26,935 nt of DNA from an uncultured Alistipes sp. (lineage in GTDB: Bacteria > Bacteroidota > Bacteroidia > Bacteroidales > Rikenellaceae). Where the stretch lies: positions 1 through 26,935 of the forward strand of contig UQUQ01000031.1 of the NCBI GenBank assembly GCA_900544265.1, written 5' to 3'. The position numbers and the translations under genes are program-made. Below the pieces are notes generated by a model that made no database searches, was not told the origin of the DNA, and worked only from the letters and a program-made list of their open reading frames with translations. Shown piece by piece: positions 15,508 through 24,767 of this stretch (positions are counted from its first letter, which is position 1; each line of letters begins with the position of its first letter).

Positions 15508-16388
15508 CGTTGTCTGAAGAGTTTGATGAGCTCGGCCACGTAGTCGCCGTCCGTGGGGATGAGGACCGAGTCGATGCGGTTGTGCTTGAGCGTGGCGTCG
15601 ATCTCGTCGCTGCGCCGCCGCCACGTCGCGGCGTAGTGCTCGCGCACGGCGCGCGAGGAGGTGTCGACCCACACCTTGCGGCCCGTCTCGGCGTCGCGCA
15701 GCTCGACGATGCCCACGTCGGGCAGCTCCTCTTCGCGCGGGTCGCAGACGCGGATGCCCACCAGGTCGTGCTTGCCCCGGGCGATCTTCAGTGCATCGTC
15801 GAGGGCCTCGCGGTCGCCGGACGAATCCATGAAGTCCGAGAGGATGAAGGTCGTGCAGCGCTTCTTGTTGACGTTCGTCAGGAAGCGGATCGGCTCCGAG
15901 AGCTTCGTGCCCCGCGATTCGGGCCGGAAGCCCACCAGTTCGCGGATGATCGTCAGGATGTGGCTGCGCCCCTTCTTCGGGGGGATGAACTTCTCGATGC
16001 GGTCCGAGAAGAAGATGCAGCCCACCTTGTCGTTGTTCTCCGATGCCGAGAAGGCCAGCACGGCGGCGATCTCGGTGATGATGTTCTTCTTGAGCCGCTC
16101 CGTCGTGCCGAACATGCGCGACGCCGAGACGTCGACGACGAGCATCATCGTCAGCTCGCGCTCCTCCTCGTAGACCTTGATGTGGGGTTTGCGCGAACGG
16201 GCCGTGACGTTCCAGTCGATGTCGCGCACGTCGTCGCCGGCCCGGTACTCCCTCACTTCGGAAAACGACATGCCCCTGCCGCGGAAGGCCGTGTGGTACT
16301 TTCCGGCGAAAATCTCGTTGGAAAGACCGCGGGTCTTGATCTCGATCTTGCGGACACGTTTCAGAATATCGTTTTCGGTCTGCTGCAT
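15504..16388 (-). CDS. DUF58 protein with VWA-like fold
   Basis: The product is a 294-aa protein with no signal or membrane helix, so it is cytoplasmic. The DUF58 signature YRAGDDVRDIDW is at 49-59. A VWA-like domain follows with MIDAS-type DVSAS at 86-90, then SDFMDSSGD near 190. It starts 2 bp after the moxR stop. MoxR ATPase plus DUF58 is a very frequent pair, thought to act as a chaperone-like module loading or activating VWA partners, here BatA and BatB. Confidence 0.92.
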   Translation of the reverse strand: MQQTENDILKRVRKIEIKTRGLSNEIFAGKYHTAFRGRGMSFSEVREYRAGDDVRDIDWNVTARSRKPHIKVYEEERELTMMLVVDVSASRMFGTTERLKKNIITEIAAVLAFSASENNDKVGCIFFSDRIEKFIPPKKGRSHILTIIRELVGFRPESRGTKLSEPIRFLTNVNKKRCTTFILSDFMDSSGDREALDDALKIARGKHDLVGIRVCDPREEELPDVGIVELRDAETGRKVWVDTSSRAVREHYAATWRRRSDEIDATLKHNRIDSVLIPTDGDYVAELIKLFRQR

Positions 16389-16390
16389 CG

Positions 16391-17389
<999 letters not shown>

Positions 17390-17448
17390 TGTTTTATCGT
17401 ATGTTGTTGTCTTGTCGCCGAATGTGTTCTCTTTAACGATTCAACGTG

Positions 17449-17456
17449 CAAAGATA
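17449..17456 (-). promoter_or_regulatory. -7 element of the moxR-bat operon promoter
   Basis: The minus strand reads TATCTTTG, an exact TAnnTTTG match. A TTTG occurs only 12 bp upstream instead of 19. The predicted leader is about 55 nt. Confidence 0.55.
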
Positions 17457-17492
17457 TTATTTATTCGCCAAAAAATCTTCCTCAAAACTTAT

Positions 17493-17500
17493 TAACTTTG
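17493..17500 (+). promoter_or_regulatory. -7 element of the uvrD promoter, implying a leaderless start
   Basis: TAACTTTG followed by CGGGC and then the ATG at 17506. The usual start point of such promoters is about 4-7 nt after the element, which falls at or within the start codon. Confidence 0.5.
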
Positions 17501-17505
17501 CGGGC

Positions 17506-20061
17506 ATGGAATCCAACGAATCACCCATCCTTGCGGGGCTGAATCCCGCGCAGCGCGACGCGGTCATCCACTACGACGTTCCCTCGCTCATCATCGCCGG
17601 GGCCGGCTCGGGCAAGACGCGCGTGCTGACCTCGCGCATCGCCTACATGATCGAGCAGGGCGTGGCGCCGGAGCGTATCCTCGCGCTGACCTTCACGAAC
17701 AAGGCCGCCGAGCAGATGCGCACGCGCATCGCGCAGATGCTCCCCGACAACCGCGCGCGCCGCATCCGCATGGGCACGTTCCATTCGGTCTTCTCGCGCA
17801 TCCTGCGCGAAAACGCCGAGCTGATCGGCTTTCCGCAGTCGTTCACGATCTACGAGCCGGCCGACAGCCGCAACCTCCTCAAGACGATTGTCCGCGAGCT
17901 GAACCTTGCCGACGAGAAGTACAAGCCCAATGTTCTGGCCTCGCGCATATCCTATGCCAAAAACTGCCTGGTGACCCCCGGGGCCTACCTCGCCTCGGCA
18001 AATTACGCCGCCGAGGACCGGCAGGCGCAGATTCCCGAGTTCGGCAACATCTACAACATCTACTGCCAGCGCTGCAAGCACAACGGCGCCATGGACTTCG
18101 ACGACCTGCTGCTGCAGACCAACATCCTGCTGCGCGACCACCCCGACGTGCTGCGGCGCTACCAGGAGCAGTTCGAGTACATCCTCGTCGACGAGTACCA
18201 GGACACGAACTACGCGCAGTACATCATCATCCGGCGCCTCTCGCAGCTCCACTCGCGGGTCTGCGTCGTGGGCGACGACGCGCAGTCGATCTACTCGTTC
18301 CGCGGGGCCAAGATCGAGAACATCCTCTCCTTCAAGAAGGACTACCCCTCGGCAATGGTCTTCAAGTTGGAGCAGAACTACCGCTCGACGCGCACGATCG
18401 TCGAGGCAGCCAACTCGGTGATCGCCCGCAACCACAAGCGCATGGAGAAGCACTGCTTCTCGGAGGGCGCCGTGGGCGAGAAGATCCGCATCCTGAAGGC
18501 CTACACCGACCGCGAGGAGGCCGAGATGGTCGTCTCGGACCTGCGCGAGAAGATCCGCGAGACGGGCGACCGCTGGTCGGACGTGGTGATCCTCTACCGC
18601 ACGAACAACCAGTCGGCCGTGCTGGAGGACAACCTGCGGCGCCGCGGCGTCCCCTACCGCATCTACAAGGGGTCGTCGTTCTACGACCACAAGGAGATCA
18701 AGGACCTGCTGGCCTACATCCGGCTGGTCATCAATCCGCGCGACGACGAGGCCTTCCGGCGCATCGTCAACTACCCGGCGCGCGGTATCGGCGAGACGAC
18801 CGTGCAGCGCATCGCGCAGCTGGCTGCCGCGCAGGGCAGCTCGATGTGGGAGGCGGTCGACGCGCTGGTCGCCGAGCCCGCGGCAGATCCCGTGCAGCGG
18901 ACCATCGCCCGCAAGGTCGCCGAGTTCGTGGCGATGATCCGTGCGCTGTCGCTCGCCCGCAACGAGAAGGGGCTCTACGACTTCGGTCTGGAGATCGCCT
19001 CGCGCTCGGGCATCCTGGCGGCCTACCGTGCGGAGAACTCGCCCGAGGCGACGTCGGCGCTGGACAATATCGAGGAGCTGCTCAACTCGATGCAGCTCTT
19101 CAAGGAGCAGCGCGATGCCGAGATCCGCGGCGGCGAGCGGCAGGCGGACGAGGAGGCAACGATCGAGGAGTGGCTGCAGCAGGTGATGCTCATGACCGAC
19201 ATGGACAAGGACGATCCGGAGGAGGACGACAAGGTGACGCTCATGACCGTCCACTCGGCCAAGGGGCTGGAGTACAAATACGTCTATATCGTGGGGCTCG
19301 AGGAGAACCTCTTTCCCTCGCAGCGGGCCGCCGAGTCGCCCGACGGCATCGAGGAGGAGCGGCGCCTCTTCTACGTCGCCCTCACGCGGGCGAAGGTGCG
19401 GGCGACGATCTCCTATGCCGAGACACGCTTCAAGTGGGGCAACATGGAGTTCTCGCGCCCGAGCTGCTTCCTGCGCGAGATCGACCCGCGCTATGTCGAG
19501 GCCGATTTCGACACGCAGGAGCTGCGCACGCAGCGGCAGCAGGAGCCCGGCGGCCCCTCGGCCATCGACGAGCTGCGTCGCCGCTTCGACTACCGTTTCC
19601 AGCAGCAGCGGCAGGGTGCGTCGGCCTCCCGCACGGGCGGTGCCCCGGCGGGCGGATACGGCGCGCGCGGAGGTTACGGCACATCGGGCGGCTTCGGGCG
19701 CCCGGCGGACGGCGAATCGGGTGCGGCGCGGCGCTATGCCCGCACGGCGGCCGAAGGTCCCGGGCACGTTGTGTCGCCGCGGCAGACATCCCGTCCCGCC
19801 GCTTCTGATCCGGCTCTCGTGCAGCCGCCGCGCCCCTCGACCGCGGGGATGCGCCGGCTGGGGGTCCGCCCGGCGCAGAGCGCCGCACCGGCCGCCGCGG
19901 GCGACTATGCCGTGGGCGACCGCGTCGAGCACGCCACGTTCGGTGTCGGCGTCATCCGGCGCATCGAGCAGCTTGCGGGAGACCAGAAACTCGTCGTGGC
20001 CTTCGACAACGCCGGGGAGAAGACCCTGCTGGCGAAGTTCGCCCGGCTGACCAGATGCTGA
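17506..20061 (+). CDS. uvrD: UvrD/PcrA-type DNA helicase
   Basis: The product is an 851-aa SF1A helicase. ATG 17506 is chosen because LNPAQRDAVIHYDVPSLIIAGAGSGKT then begins at the normal distance; the in-frame ATG at 17446 lies upstream of the promoter. Motif I is GAGSGKT near 32, motif II is VDEYQDT near 225, motif III is GDDAQSIYSFRGA, motif V is TVHSAKGLEYKYV from 581, and motif VI is FYVALTRAK near 622. A Gly/Arg/Tyr-rich linker (GGYGARGGYGTSGGFG) precedes a C-terminal Tudor-like domain at 801-851 (YAVGDRVEHATFGVGVIRRI), which in PcrA/UvrD binds RNA polymerase. It should act in nucleotide-excision and transcription-linked repair. It is followed after 4 bp by a glycosyltransferase gene. 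Confidence 0.95.
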   Translation: MESNESPILAGLNPAQRDAVIHYDVPSLIIAGAGSGKTRVLTSRIAYMIEQGVAPERILALTFTNKAAEQMRTRIAQMLPDNRARRIRMGTFHSVFSRILRENAELIGFPQSFTIYEPADSRNLLKTIVRELNLADEKYKPNVLASRISYAKNCLVTPGAYLASANYAAEDRQAQIPEFGNIYNIYCQRCKHNGAMDFDDLLLQTNILLRDHPDVLRRYQEQFEYILVDEYQDTNYAQYIIIRRLSQLHSRVCVVGDDAQSIYSFRGAKIENILSFKKDYPSAMVFKLEQNYRSTRTIVEAANSVIARNHKRMEKHCFSEGAVGEKIRILKAYTDREEAEMVVSDLREKIRETGDRWSDVVILYRTNNQSAVLEDNLRRRGVPYRIYKGSSFYDHKEIKDLLAYIRLVINPRDDEAFRRIVNYPARGIGETTVQRIAQLAAAQGSSMWEAVDALVAEPAADPVQRTIARKVAEFVAMIRALSLARNEKGLYDFGLEIASRSGILAAYRAENSPEATSALDNIEELLNSMQLFKEQRDAEIRGGERQADEEATIEEWLQQVMLMTDMDKDDPEEDDKVTLMTVHSAKGLEYKYVYIVGLEENLFPSQRAAESPDGIEEERRLFYVALTRAKVRATISYAETRFKWGNMEFSRPSCFLREIDPRYVEADFDTQELRTQRQQEPGGPSAIDELRRRFDYRFQQQRQGASASRTGGAPAGGYGARGGYGTSGGFGRPADGESGAARRYARTAAEGPGHVVSPRQTSRPAASDPALVQPPRPSTAGMRRLGVRPAQSAAPAAAGDYAVGDRVEHATFGVGVIRRIEQLAGDQKLVVAFDNAGEKTLLAKFARLTRC

Positions 20062-20065
20062 TCCC

Positions 20066-20998
20066 ATGCAGACGCCTCTCGTTTCGGTCGTGATGACCAC
20101 CTACAACCACGCCCCCTACCTGCGGCAGGCAATCGAGGGGGTGCTGGCGCAGCAGATTCCCTTCGACGTGGAGCTGGTGCTGGGCGAGGATTGCAGTACG
20201 GACGCCACGCCCGCGATCTGCCGCGAATATGCCGCGCGGTATCCCGGTCGGGTGCGGCTGGTGACGGGCCCCGCGAACGTGGGGTGGCGGGCCAACTACC
20301 GCCGCACGTTTGAGGCGTGCCGCGGCCGCTATGTCGCCTACTGCGACGGCGACGACTGGTGGGAGGACCCGCACAAGCTCCGCCGGCAGGTCGAGCGGCT
20401 TGAGGCCGACCCCTCCTGCGGGCTCTGCTATACGCGCACGGAGCGCTGCGACCAGGCGACCGGCGTCCGCACCCCCTTTCCGGCGGAGTGCTCGACCCGC
20501 TTCGACCGCATGGTCTTCCGCAACCCGGTGGACAACTGCTGCGCCGTGGCGCGCCGCGAGCTGGTGGCCCGCTACTACGCCGAGGTGCGGCCCGAGGAGC
20601 ATTCCGAGTGGCTGACCGACGACCAGCCCATGTGGCTCTGGTGCGCGCTCCATGCCGGGGTCTGCTTCGTCGACGCCGTGACGGCCGTGCACCGCGTGCT
20701 GCCCGCCAGCGTGAGCCACAGCGGGCTCTACCGCCGGCGGATCGCCTTCGTCGACTCGCTCTGCGACATCGGGCTGTGGATGGATACCCGCTACCACGGC
20801 GGGCGGTGCCGCCGCAGACTGCTGCGCAAGCGTTCGTCCGACGCCCTGTGGGTGCTGTCGTACCACGGCGGGGTCGGCGAGTACCTCACGCGCTGGTGGC
20901 GCGACGTGCGGCGCACGCCGTGGCTGCTGCTCTGCCCCGAGGGGTACGGGCTGCTGGTGAAGAAACTGCTGTTCAGACGCAATACCGACACACGATGA
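20066..20998 (+). CDS. Family 2 glycosyltransferase
   Basis: The product is a 310-aa protein. The GT-A fold start VSVVMTTYNHAPYLRQAIEGVLAQ is at residues 6-29, GEDCSTDATPAICREY follows, and NVGWRANYRRTFEACRGRYVAYCDGDDWW carries the DxD-type metal/nucleotide-sugar site. A basic C-terminal part (LLRKRSSDALW and WWRDVRRTPW) has no obvious membrane helix. It probably transfers a sugar to a surface glycan at the inner membrane; donor and acceptor are unknown. It is sandwiched between two DNA-repair genes, 4 bp after uvrD and overlapping nth by ATGA, so it is co-transcribed with them despite the unrelated role. Confidence 0.88.
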   Translation: MQTPLVSVVMTTYNHAPYLRQAIEGVLAQQIPFDVELVLGEDCSTDATPAICREYAARYPGRVRLVTGPANVGWRANYRRTFEACRGRYVAYCDGDDWWEDPHKLRRQVERLEADPSCGLCYTRTERCDQATGVRTPFPAECSTRFDRMVFRNPVDNCCAVARRELVARYYAEVRPEEHSEWLTDDQPMWLWCALHAGVCFVDAVTAVHRVLPASVSHSGLYRRRIAFVDSLCDIGLWMDTRYHGGRCRRRLLRKRSSDALWVLSYHGGVGEYLTRWWRDVRRTPWLLLCPEGYGLLVKKLLFRRNTDTR

Positions 20999-21729
20999 CA
21001 ACCAAACAACGATACGAGGGCGTGATCGCCTGGTTCTCGGAGCACATGCCTGTGGCCGAGAGCGAACTGCACTACGAAAACCCCTACCAGCTGCTCGTCG
21101 CGGTGGTCCTCTCGGCGCAGTGCACCGACAAGCGGGTCAACATGACGACGCCGGCCTTTTTCGAGCGTTTCCCGACCCCCTTTGCGCTGGCGGAGGCCTC
21201 GGCCGAGGAGATTTACCCCTACATCCGGAGCATCTCCTATCCCAACAATAAGGCCCGCAACCTCGCGCGCATGGCCCGCATGCTGTGCGACGAGTTCGGC
21301 GGCGAGGTGCCCGACGACCTGGAGCAACTGCAGCGCCTGCCGGGCGTGGGCCGCAAGACGGCCAACGTGCTCGGGGCGGTGCTGTGGCAGCGCGAGGTGA
21401 TGCCCGTCGACACGCACGTCTTCCGTGTCTCGAACCGCATCGGCCTGACGACCAACTCGAAGACGCCGCTCCAGACCGAGCGGACGCTCGAAAGCAACAT
21501 CCCCTCGCACCTGCTGCCCGTGGCCCATCACTGGCTGATCCTGCACGGACGCTACGTTTGCACGGCCCGTGCTCCGAAGTGCGACGCCTGCGGCATCGCC
21601 CCGTGGTGCCGCAAGCGGGCCGCCGACCTCAAGCGTGCGGCCGTCGCCTCCGCTCCGACCTCTTCCTCCCCGGCGGCATCCGGCGGAAGCCGGGCCGCGG
21701 CCGCGAAATCTGCTGCGGGGAAGCGCTGA
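20995..21729 (+). CDS. nth: Endonuclease III (DNA glycosylase/AP lyase)
   Basis: The product is a 244-aa protein. The start overlaps the previous stop (ATGA). The helix-hairpin-helix LPGVGRKTANVL carries the catalytic Lys, and the catalytic Asp is in VDTHVFRVSNRIGL. The 4Fe-4S ligands follow the canonical C-x6-C-x2-C-x5-C spacing (CTARAPKCDACGIAPWC). LVAVVLSAQCTDKRVN is also typical. It removes oxidised pyrimidines in base-excision repair. The last ~35 residues after the cluster form an Ala/Ser/Lys-rich tail that standard Nth proteins lack; it is probably disordered. Confidence 0.95.
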   Translation: MTTKQRYEGVIAWFSEHMPVAESELHYENPYQLLVAVVLSAQCTDKRVNMTTPAFFERFPTPFALAEASAEEIYPYIRSISYPNNKARNLARMARMLCDEFGGEVPDDLEQLQRLPGVGRKTANVLGAVLWQREVMPVDTHVFRVSNRIGLTTNSKTPLQTERTLESNIPSHLLPVAHHWLILHGRYVCTARAPKCDACGIAPWCRKRAADLKRAAVASAPTSSSPAASGGSRAAAAKSAAGKR

Positions 21730-21746
21730 TCCCCTCCTGTTTCCCT

Positions 21747-21784
21747 TTTCCGATCCGGATACGGCTTTCCGATCCGGATACGGC
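21747..21784. repeat. Perfect 19-bp tandem duplication downstream of nth
   Basis: The 19-bp unit tttccgatccggatacggc occurs twice without a gap (21747-21765 and 21766-21784). The unit contains the 8-bp palindrome atccggat. It may be a slippage product or a pair of protein-binding sites. It lies 18 bp after the nth stop. Confidence 0.6.
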
Positions 21785-21876
21785 GCCTTGTCGCCCCGTC
21801 CGGTCCGGACAGGCGCAGCGATACGCGCTTTTTCGGACAAATAGTGCGAACGGTGGCGGACGCTGCCGTTTTTCAT

Positions 21877-21907
21877 TTTGCCGTGCGGGGATTTTGTGCT
21901 ATCTTGC
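21877..21907 (+). promoter_or_regulatory. Promoter of the acetyltransferase gene (TTTG-N19-TATCTTGC)
   Basis: An exact -33 TTTG (21877-21880), a 19-bp spacer and TATCTTGC (21900-21907), which resembles TAnnTTTG with one T missing. ATG 21923 follows after 15 bp, giving a very short leader. Confidence 0.5.
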
Positions 21908-21922
21908 CGAAAAAACCGGAAC

Positions 21923-22492
21923 ATGGAACAGCAACTGCGATTCATCCCGCTCCGCTCGCGCACGGACGCCCTGTGGGCCGAGACGTGGCACCTGTATGAA
22001 CACTCCTTCCCGGCGTGCGAACGCTGGCGGGCCGAAAACTACGACCGTGCCTTCGGCGACCCGGCCTTCGAGGCCGACGCCGTCTGCTCCGGCGGGGAGT
22101 TCGTCGGGCTGCTTTTCCACTGGGATACCGGCCCCTGCCGCTACATCGAGCACCTGGCCGTCGCGCCCGCGCTGCGGGGCCGACGCATGGGGTCGCACAT
22201 CCTCTCGGCCTTCTGCGCGAAGGCCCGCCGCGTGGTGCTGGAGATTGATCCGCCCGTGGACGATGTTTCGATCCGGCGGCAGCACTTCTACGAGCGGATT
22301 GGCTTCGTCACGAACGCCTACGACTACATCCACCCCTCCTTCACGCGGCCGTTCCATGCCCACCGGCTGGTGCTCATGAGCCGACCCGACCCCCTGACAA
22401 AAGAAGAAGCCCGCCTTTTCGCGGACTTCGTGCGCGAGCATGTGCTGCGCTATTCGGATCACCTGCAACCGGAACTTCCCCGCATTCTCTGA
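21923..22492 (+). CDS. GNAT-family N-acetyltransferase
   Basis: The product is a 189-aa protein. ATG 21923 follows a promoter-like element directly. The central fold shows FVGLLFHWDTGPCRYIEHLAVAPALRGRRMGSHIL. The acetyl-CoA pyrophosphate-binding loop is a variant of Q/RxxGxG/A (RGRRMGS), and HFYERIGFV forms the typical beta5-alpha4 region. The ~45 C-terminal residues (from LTKEEARLF) are an extra helical segment. The substrate is unknown: small molecules or protein N-termini are both possible. It stands alone, convergent with the yeiH gene. Confidence 0.85.
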   Translation: MEQQLRFIPLRSRTDALWAETWHLYEHSFPACERWRAENYDRAFGDPAFEADAVCSGGEFVGLLFHWDTGPCRYIEHLAVAPALRGRRMGSHILSAFCAKARRVVLEIDPPVDDVSIRRQHFYERIGFVTNAYDYIHPSFTRPFHAHRLVLMSRPDPLTKEEARLFADFVREHVLRYSDHLQPELPRIL

Positions 22493-22513
22493 ATCGATCC
22501 ACACTTCATGCTC

Positions 22514-22529
22514 CACGGCGGGGGCCGTG
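22514..22529. terminator. Weak hairpin between convergent acetyltransferase and yeiH genes
   Basis: Arms cacggc (22514-22519) and gccgtg (22524-22529) enclose a gggg loop. There is no T tract on either strand. It is the only stem-loop in the 52-bp gap. Confidence 0.3.
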
Positions 22530-22544
22530 CGGGGGATCCTTACG

Positions 22545-23645
22545 TTACATCGCCCCGACGAGGTACTTTGTGAGGAAATAGCCGCCCACGACGAGCCAGA
22601 CGTAGAGCAGTCCGGCCAGCACGAAGGGCTTGGCTCCGGCCTGCCGGAACTTGTCGATGCTCGTGTCGGTGCCGAGCGCCGTCATGGCCATCGTCAGCAG
22701 GAAGGTGTCGATGTATTCGATCGCGCCGTTGAGCGGGATCTCACGCACGGTGGCGGCGCCGCACAGCTGCTGCAACAGCGAGTTGAGGCAGATCACGCCG
22801 ATGAATCCGAAGGCGAACCACGGAATCGTGATGCGGCTCTTCTCCTGCTTTCCGGCGGCTTCGGCGACCGCGGCACCGGCTGCGGCCGTGCGACGGCGGC
22901 GTCCGGCCAGCGCGAAGCTCATGATGACGAGCACCGGGGCCAGCAGCATGACGCGGATCATCTTCGTGATGGTCGCCGTGCCGGCGATGCCCAGCGCGTC
23001 GGTCGGGTCCATGGCGTTGCCCGCTCCGGCCACGTGGGCCACCTCGTGGAGCGTGCTGCCCGTGTAGATCGCCACGCCCGTGTCCGAGAGCCCGTCGAGC
23101 AGCCCTGTGCGGTACATGATCGGGTAGAGGAACATCGAGAGCGTGCCGAAGATCACGACCGTCGAGACGGCGATGGCGGTCTTGTACCCTTCGCACCTGA
23201 CCACCGGCTCGGCACCCAGCACGGCCGCGGCGCCGCAGATGGCGCTGCCCGTGGAGGTCATCAGCGCCGTGTCGGCGTCGATACGCAGCAGGCGGCCCAG
23301 CGCTACGCCGCCCAGGATGGTCACCGTCACGACGATCAGGTCGACGGCCAGCGCCGGGAGCCCGACGGCCGCTACCTGGGCCAGCGTCAGGCGGAATCCG
23401 TAGAGGATGATGCCCCAGCGGAGAATCTGCTTCGTGCAGAACTTGATGCCCGGGACCCACGTCTCGGGCAGTTTGTTGCGCAGGCTGTTGGCATAGAGCA
23501 TGCCGAGGATGATGCCGACGATCAGCGGGCTGAACGAGAGCCGTCTGACGAAGGGGATTTCGGCGATGTAGAACGCCGCGAACGAGAAGAGTGCGATCAG
23601 CAGGATGCCGTGAAGGGCGTTTGCCCGGTTGCCTTTTTCCAACAT
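22545..23645 (-). CDS. yeiH: YeiH-family (UPF0324) putative sulfate exporter
   Basis: The product is a 366-aa integral membrane protein with about ten helices. FSPLIVGIILGMLYANS, GIKFCTKQILRWGIILYGFRLTL, MTSTGSAICGAAAVLGAEPVV and YTGSTLHEVAHVAGAGNAM are hallmarks of the family. A cytoplasmic Arg/Ala-rich loop lies near residues 245-270. The annotation as sulfate exporter is tentative; E. coli yeiH lies beside the LysR-type gene yeiE. Here a LysR gene lies 230 bp upstream on the same strand and a LysR-type operator precedes this gene. Start codon ATG 23645 follows a GATCTTTG -7-like element. Confidence 0.88.
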   Translation of the reverse strand: MLEKGNRANALHGILLIALFSFAAFYIAEIPFVRRLSFSPLIVGIILGMLYANSLRNKLPETWVPGIKFCTKQILRWGIILYGFRLTLAQVAAVGLPALAVDLIVVTVTILGGVALGRLLRIDADTALMTSTGSAICGAAAVLGAEPVVRCEGYKTAIAVSTVVIFGTLSMFLYPIMYRTGLLDGLSDTGVAIYTGSTLHEVAHVAGAGNAMDPTDALGIAGTATITKMIRVMLLAPVLVIMSFALAGRRRRTAAAGAAVAEAAGKQEKSRITIPWFAFGFIGVICLNSLLQQLCGAATVREIPLNGAIEYIDTFLLTMAMTALGTDTSIDKFRQAGAKPFVLAGLLYVWLVVGGYFLTKYLVGAM

Positions 23646-23670
23646 GCGATAACTTTCTTTGATTCGGCCG

Positions 23671-23678
23671 CAAAGATC
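23671..23678 (-). promoter_or_regulatory. -7-like element of yeiH
   Basis: The minus strand reads GATCTTTGCGGC, one base off TAnnTTTG and with the same CGGC extension as the rnpB and EamA elements. It is 26 bp before the yeiH ATG. No -33 TTTG is found, in line with activator dependence. Confidence 0.4.
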
Positions 23679-23711
23679 GCACCTTTTATCGAGTTGCGGA
23701 ATAGGTTTTTT

Positions 23712-23736
23712 GTTATCCGGAATAACCTGCGGTTAT
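23712..23736. promoter_or_regulatory. Candidate LysR-type operator, two overlapping palindromes
   Basis: GTTAT-ccgga-ATAAC (23712-23726) shares its right arm with ATAACC-tgc-GGTTAT (23722-23736). Both contain the T-N11-A pattern of LysR binding sites. The centre is about 55-60 bp upstream of the inferred yeiH start point, where LysR activators usually bind. The likely ligand protein is the LysR encoded at 23876-24763. Confidence 0.55.
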
Positions 23737-23875
23737 GGACTGACCCGCAGCAGGTTCCGTTGCGGGGCGAATCGGCGAGCGGGTCTGCGCGGGTCGGCCC
23801 TTTTTCGGGATGCGCTGCGGAGCCGCCCTTCGGACGGGGCTCCTGTGCGCAGGGCCGTGCGGATGGCAGCGGCGA

Positions 23876-24763
23876 TCAGAGGTTGGCGCGGGCGAAGTCG
23901 ATGAACTGCCCGGCAAGGGGGGCGGGCGTCGTCTCGGCGTGGACGAACGAGAAGTCGCGACGCATGGTCAGGTCCTCCCAGTCGACGATCCGCAGCACGC
24001 CGCTGCGCAGGCAGTCGACGACCGAGATGACCGAGACGATGGCCATCGTGTCGCTGTTGCGGACGAAGGACTTGATCCCTTCGGTTGTGCCGAGCCGCAT
24101 GATCACGTGCAGCTGCGGGAGGCGGATGCCCGCCGCGGCGAGGGCCGCGGCGATGACCTCGAGCGTGCCGGACCCCTCCTCGCGCAGGACGAGCGGGATG
24201 TGCCGCAGGGCGTCGGCCGTGAGCGATTCGGTGCGGGCGTATTTGCCGCCCGTGCGGGTGATGAGGACCAGTTCGTCGTGTGCGAAGAGCGTGTAGTGGA
24301 GCCCCTGCCGGCGGCTCATGCTCTCGACGATGCCCAGGTCGATGGCGTGCTCCTCGAGCGCGTGTTCGATCTGGCCGCTGTTGCCCGAGAGCATCGAAAT
24401 GCGGATGCCCGGGAAGCGAGCCGTGAAGCGGGCGAGGATCGGCGGCAGCAGGTACTGGGCGACGGTCGTGCTGGCGCCCAGACGCAGCTCGCCCTCGGTC
24501 TGGCGCGTGCAGAGGCTCACCTCGTACTCCATGCGGCGGTAGTCGTCGAGGATGCGCTCCGCGGCGTCGAGCAGCGTGCGCCCCGCATCGGTGAGCTCCA
24601 GGCGGCTGCCGCGCCGGTTGAAGAGCTGGACCCGGTAGCGGCTCTCCAGCTCCCCGACGTGCTTGCTGACGGCCGGCTGCGAGATGCACTGCTGTTCGGC
24701 GGTCCGGGTGAAGCTCAGCGTCCGGGCCGCCGTGATGAAGACCTTGAGGCGGAAGTCGTCCAT
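23876..24763 (-). CDS. LysR-type transcriptional regulator (CysL/YeiE-like)
   Basis: The product is a 295-aa protein. The N-terminal winged helix-turn-helix is KVFITAARTLSFTRTAEQQCISQPAVSKHVGELE, and a long linker helix follows to ~90. The effector domain from ~92 begins GELRLGASTTVAQYLLPPILARF, and LVLREEGSGTLEVI lines the binding cleft. This resembles the CysL/YeiE/CbbR subgroup associated with sulfur metabolism and YeiH transporters. It begins 4 bp after nrnA stops, so the two form an operon. It probably activates yeiH, 230 bp downstream. The inducer is unknown; sulfite or sulfate are candidates by analogy. Confidence 0.92.
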   Translation of the reverse strand: MDDFRLKVFITAARTLSFTRTAEQQCISQPAVSKHVGELESRYRVQLFNRRGSRLELTDAGRTLLDAAERILDDYRRMEYEVSLCTRQTEGELRLGASTTVAQYLLPPILARFTARFPGIRISMLSGNSGQIEHALEEHAIDLGIVESMSRRQGLHYTLFAHDELVLITRTGGKYARTESLTADALRHIPLVLREEGSGTLEVIAAALAAAGIRLPQLHVIMRLGTTEGIKSFVRNSDTMAIVSVISVVDCLRSGVLRIVDWEDLTMRRDFSFVHAETTPAPLAGQFIDFARANL

Positions 24764-24767
24764 GGCA

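Noticed and set aside
23819..23843. Stem ggagcc/ggctcc downstream of the LysR gene as terminator
   Set aside because: Only six pairs, a long loop and no T tract on the minus strand; not distinct enough from background.
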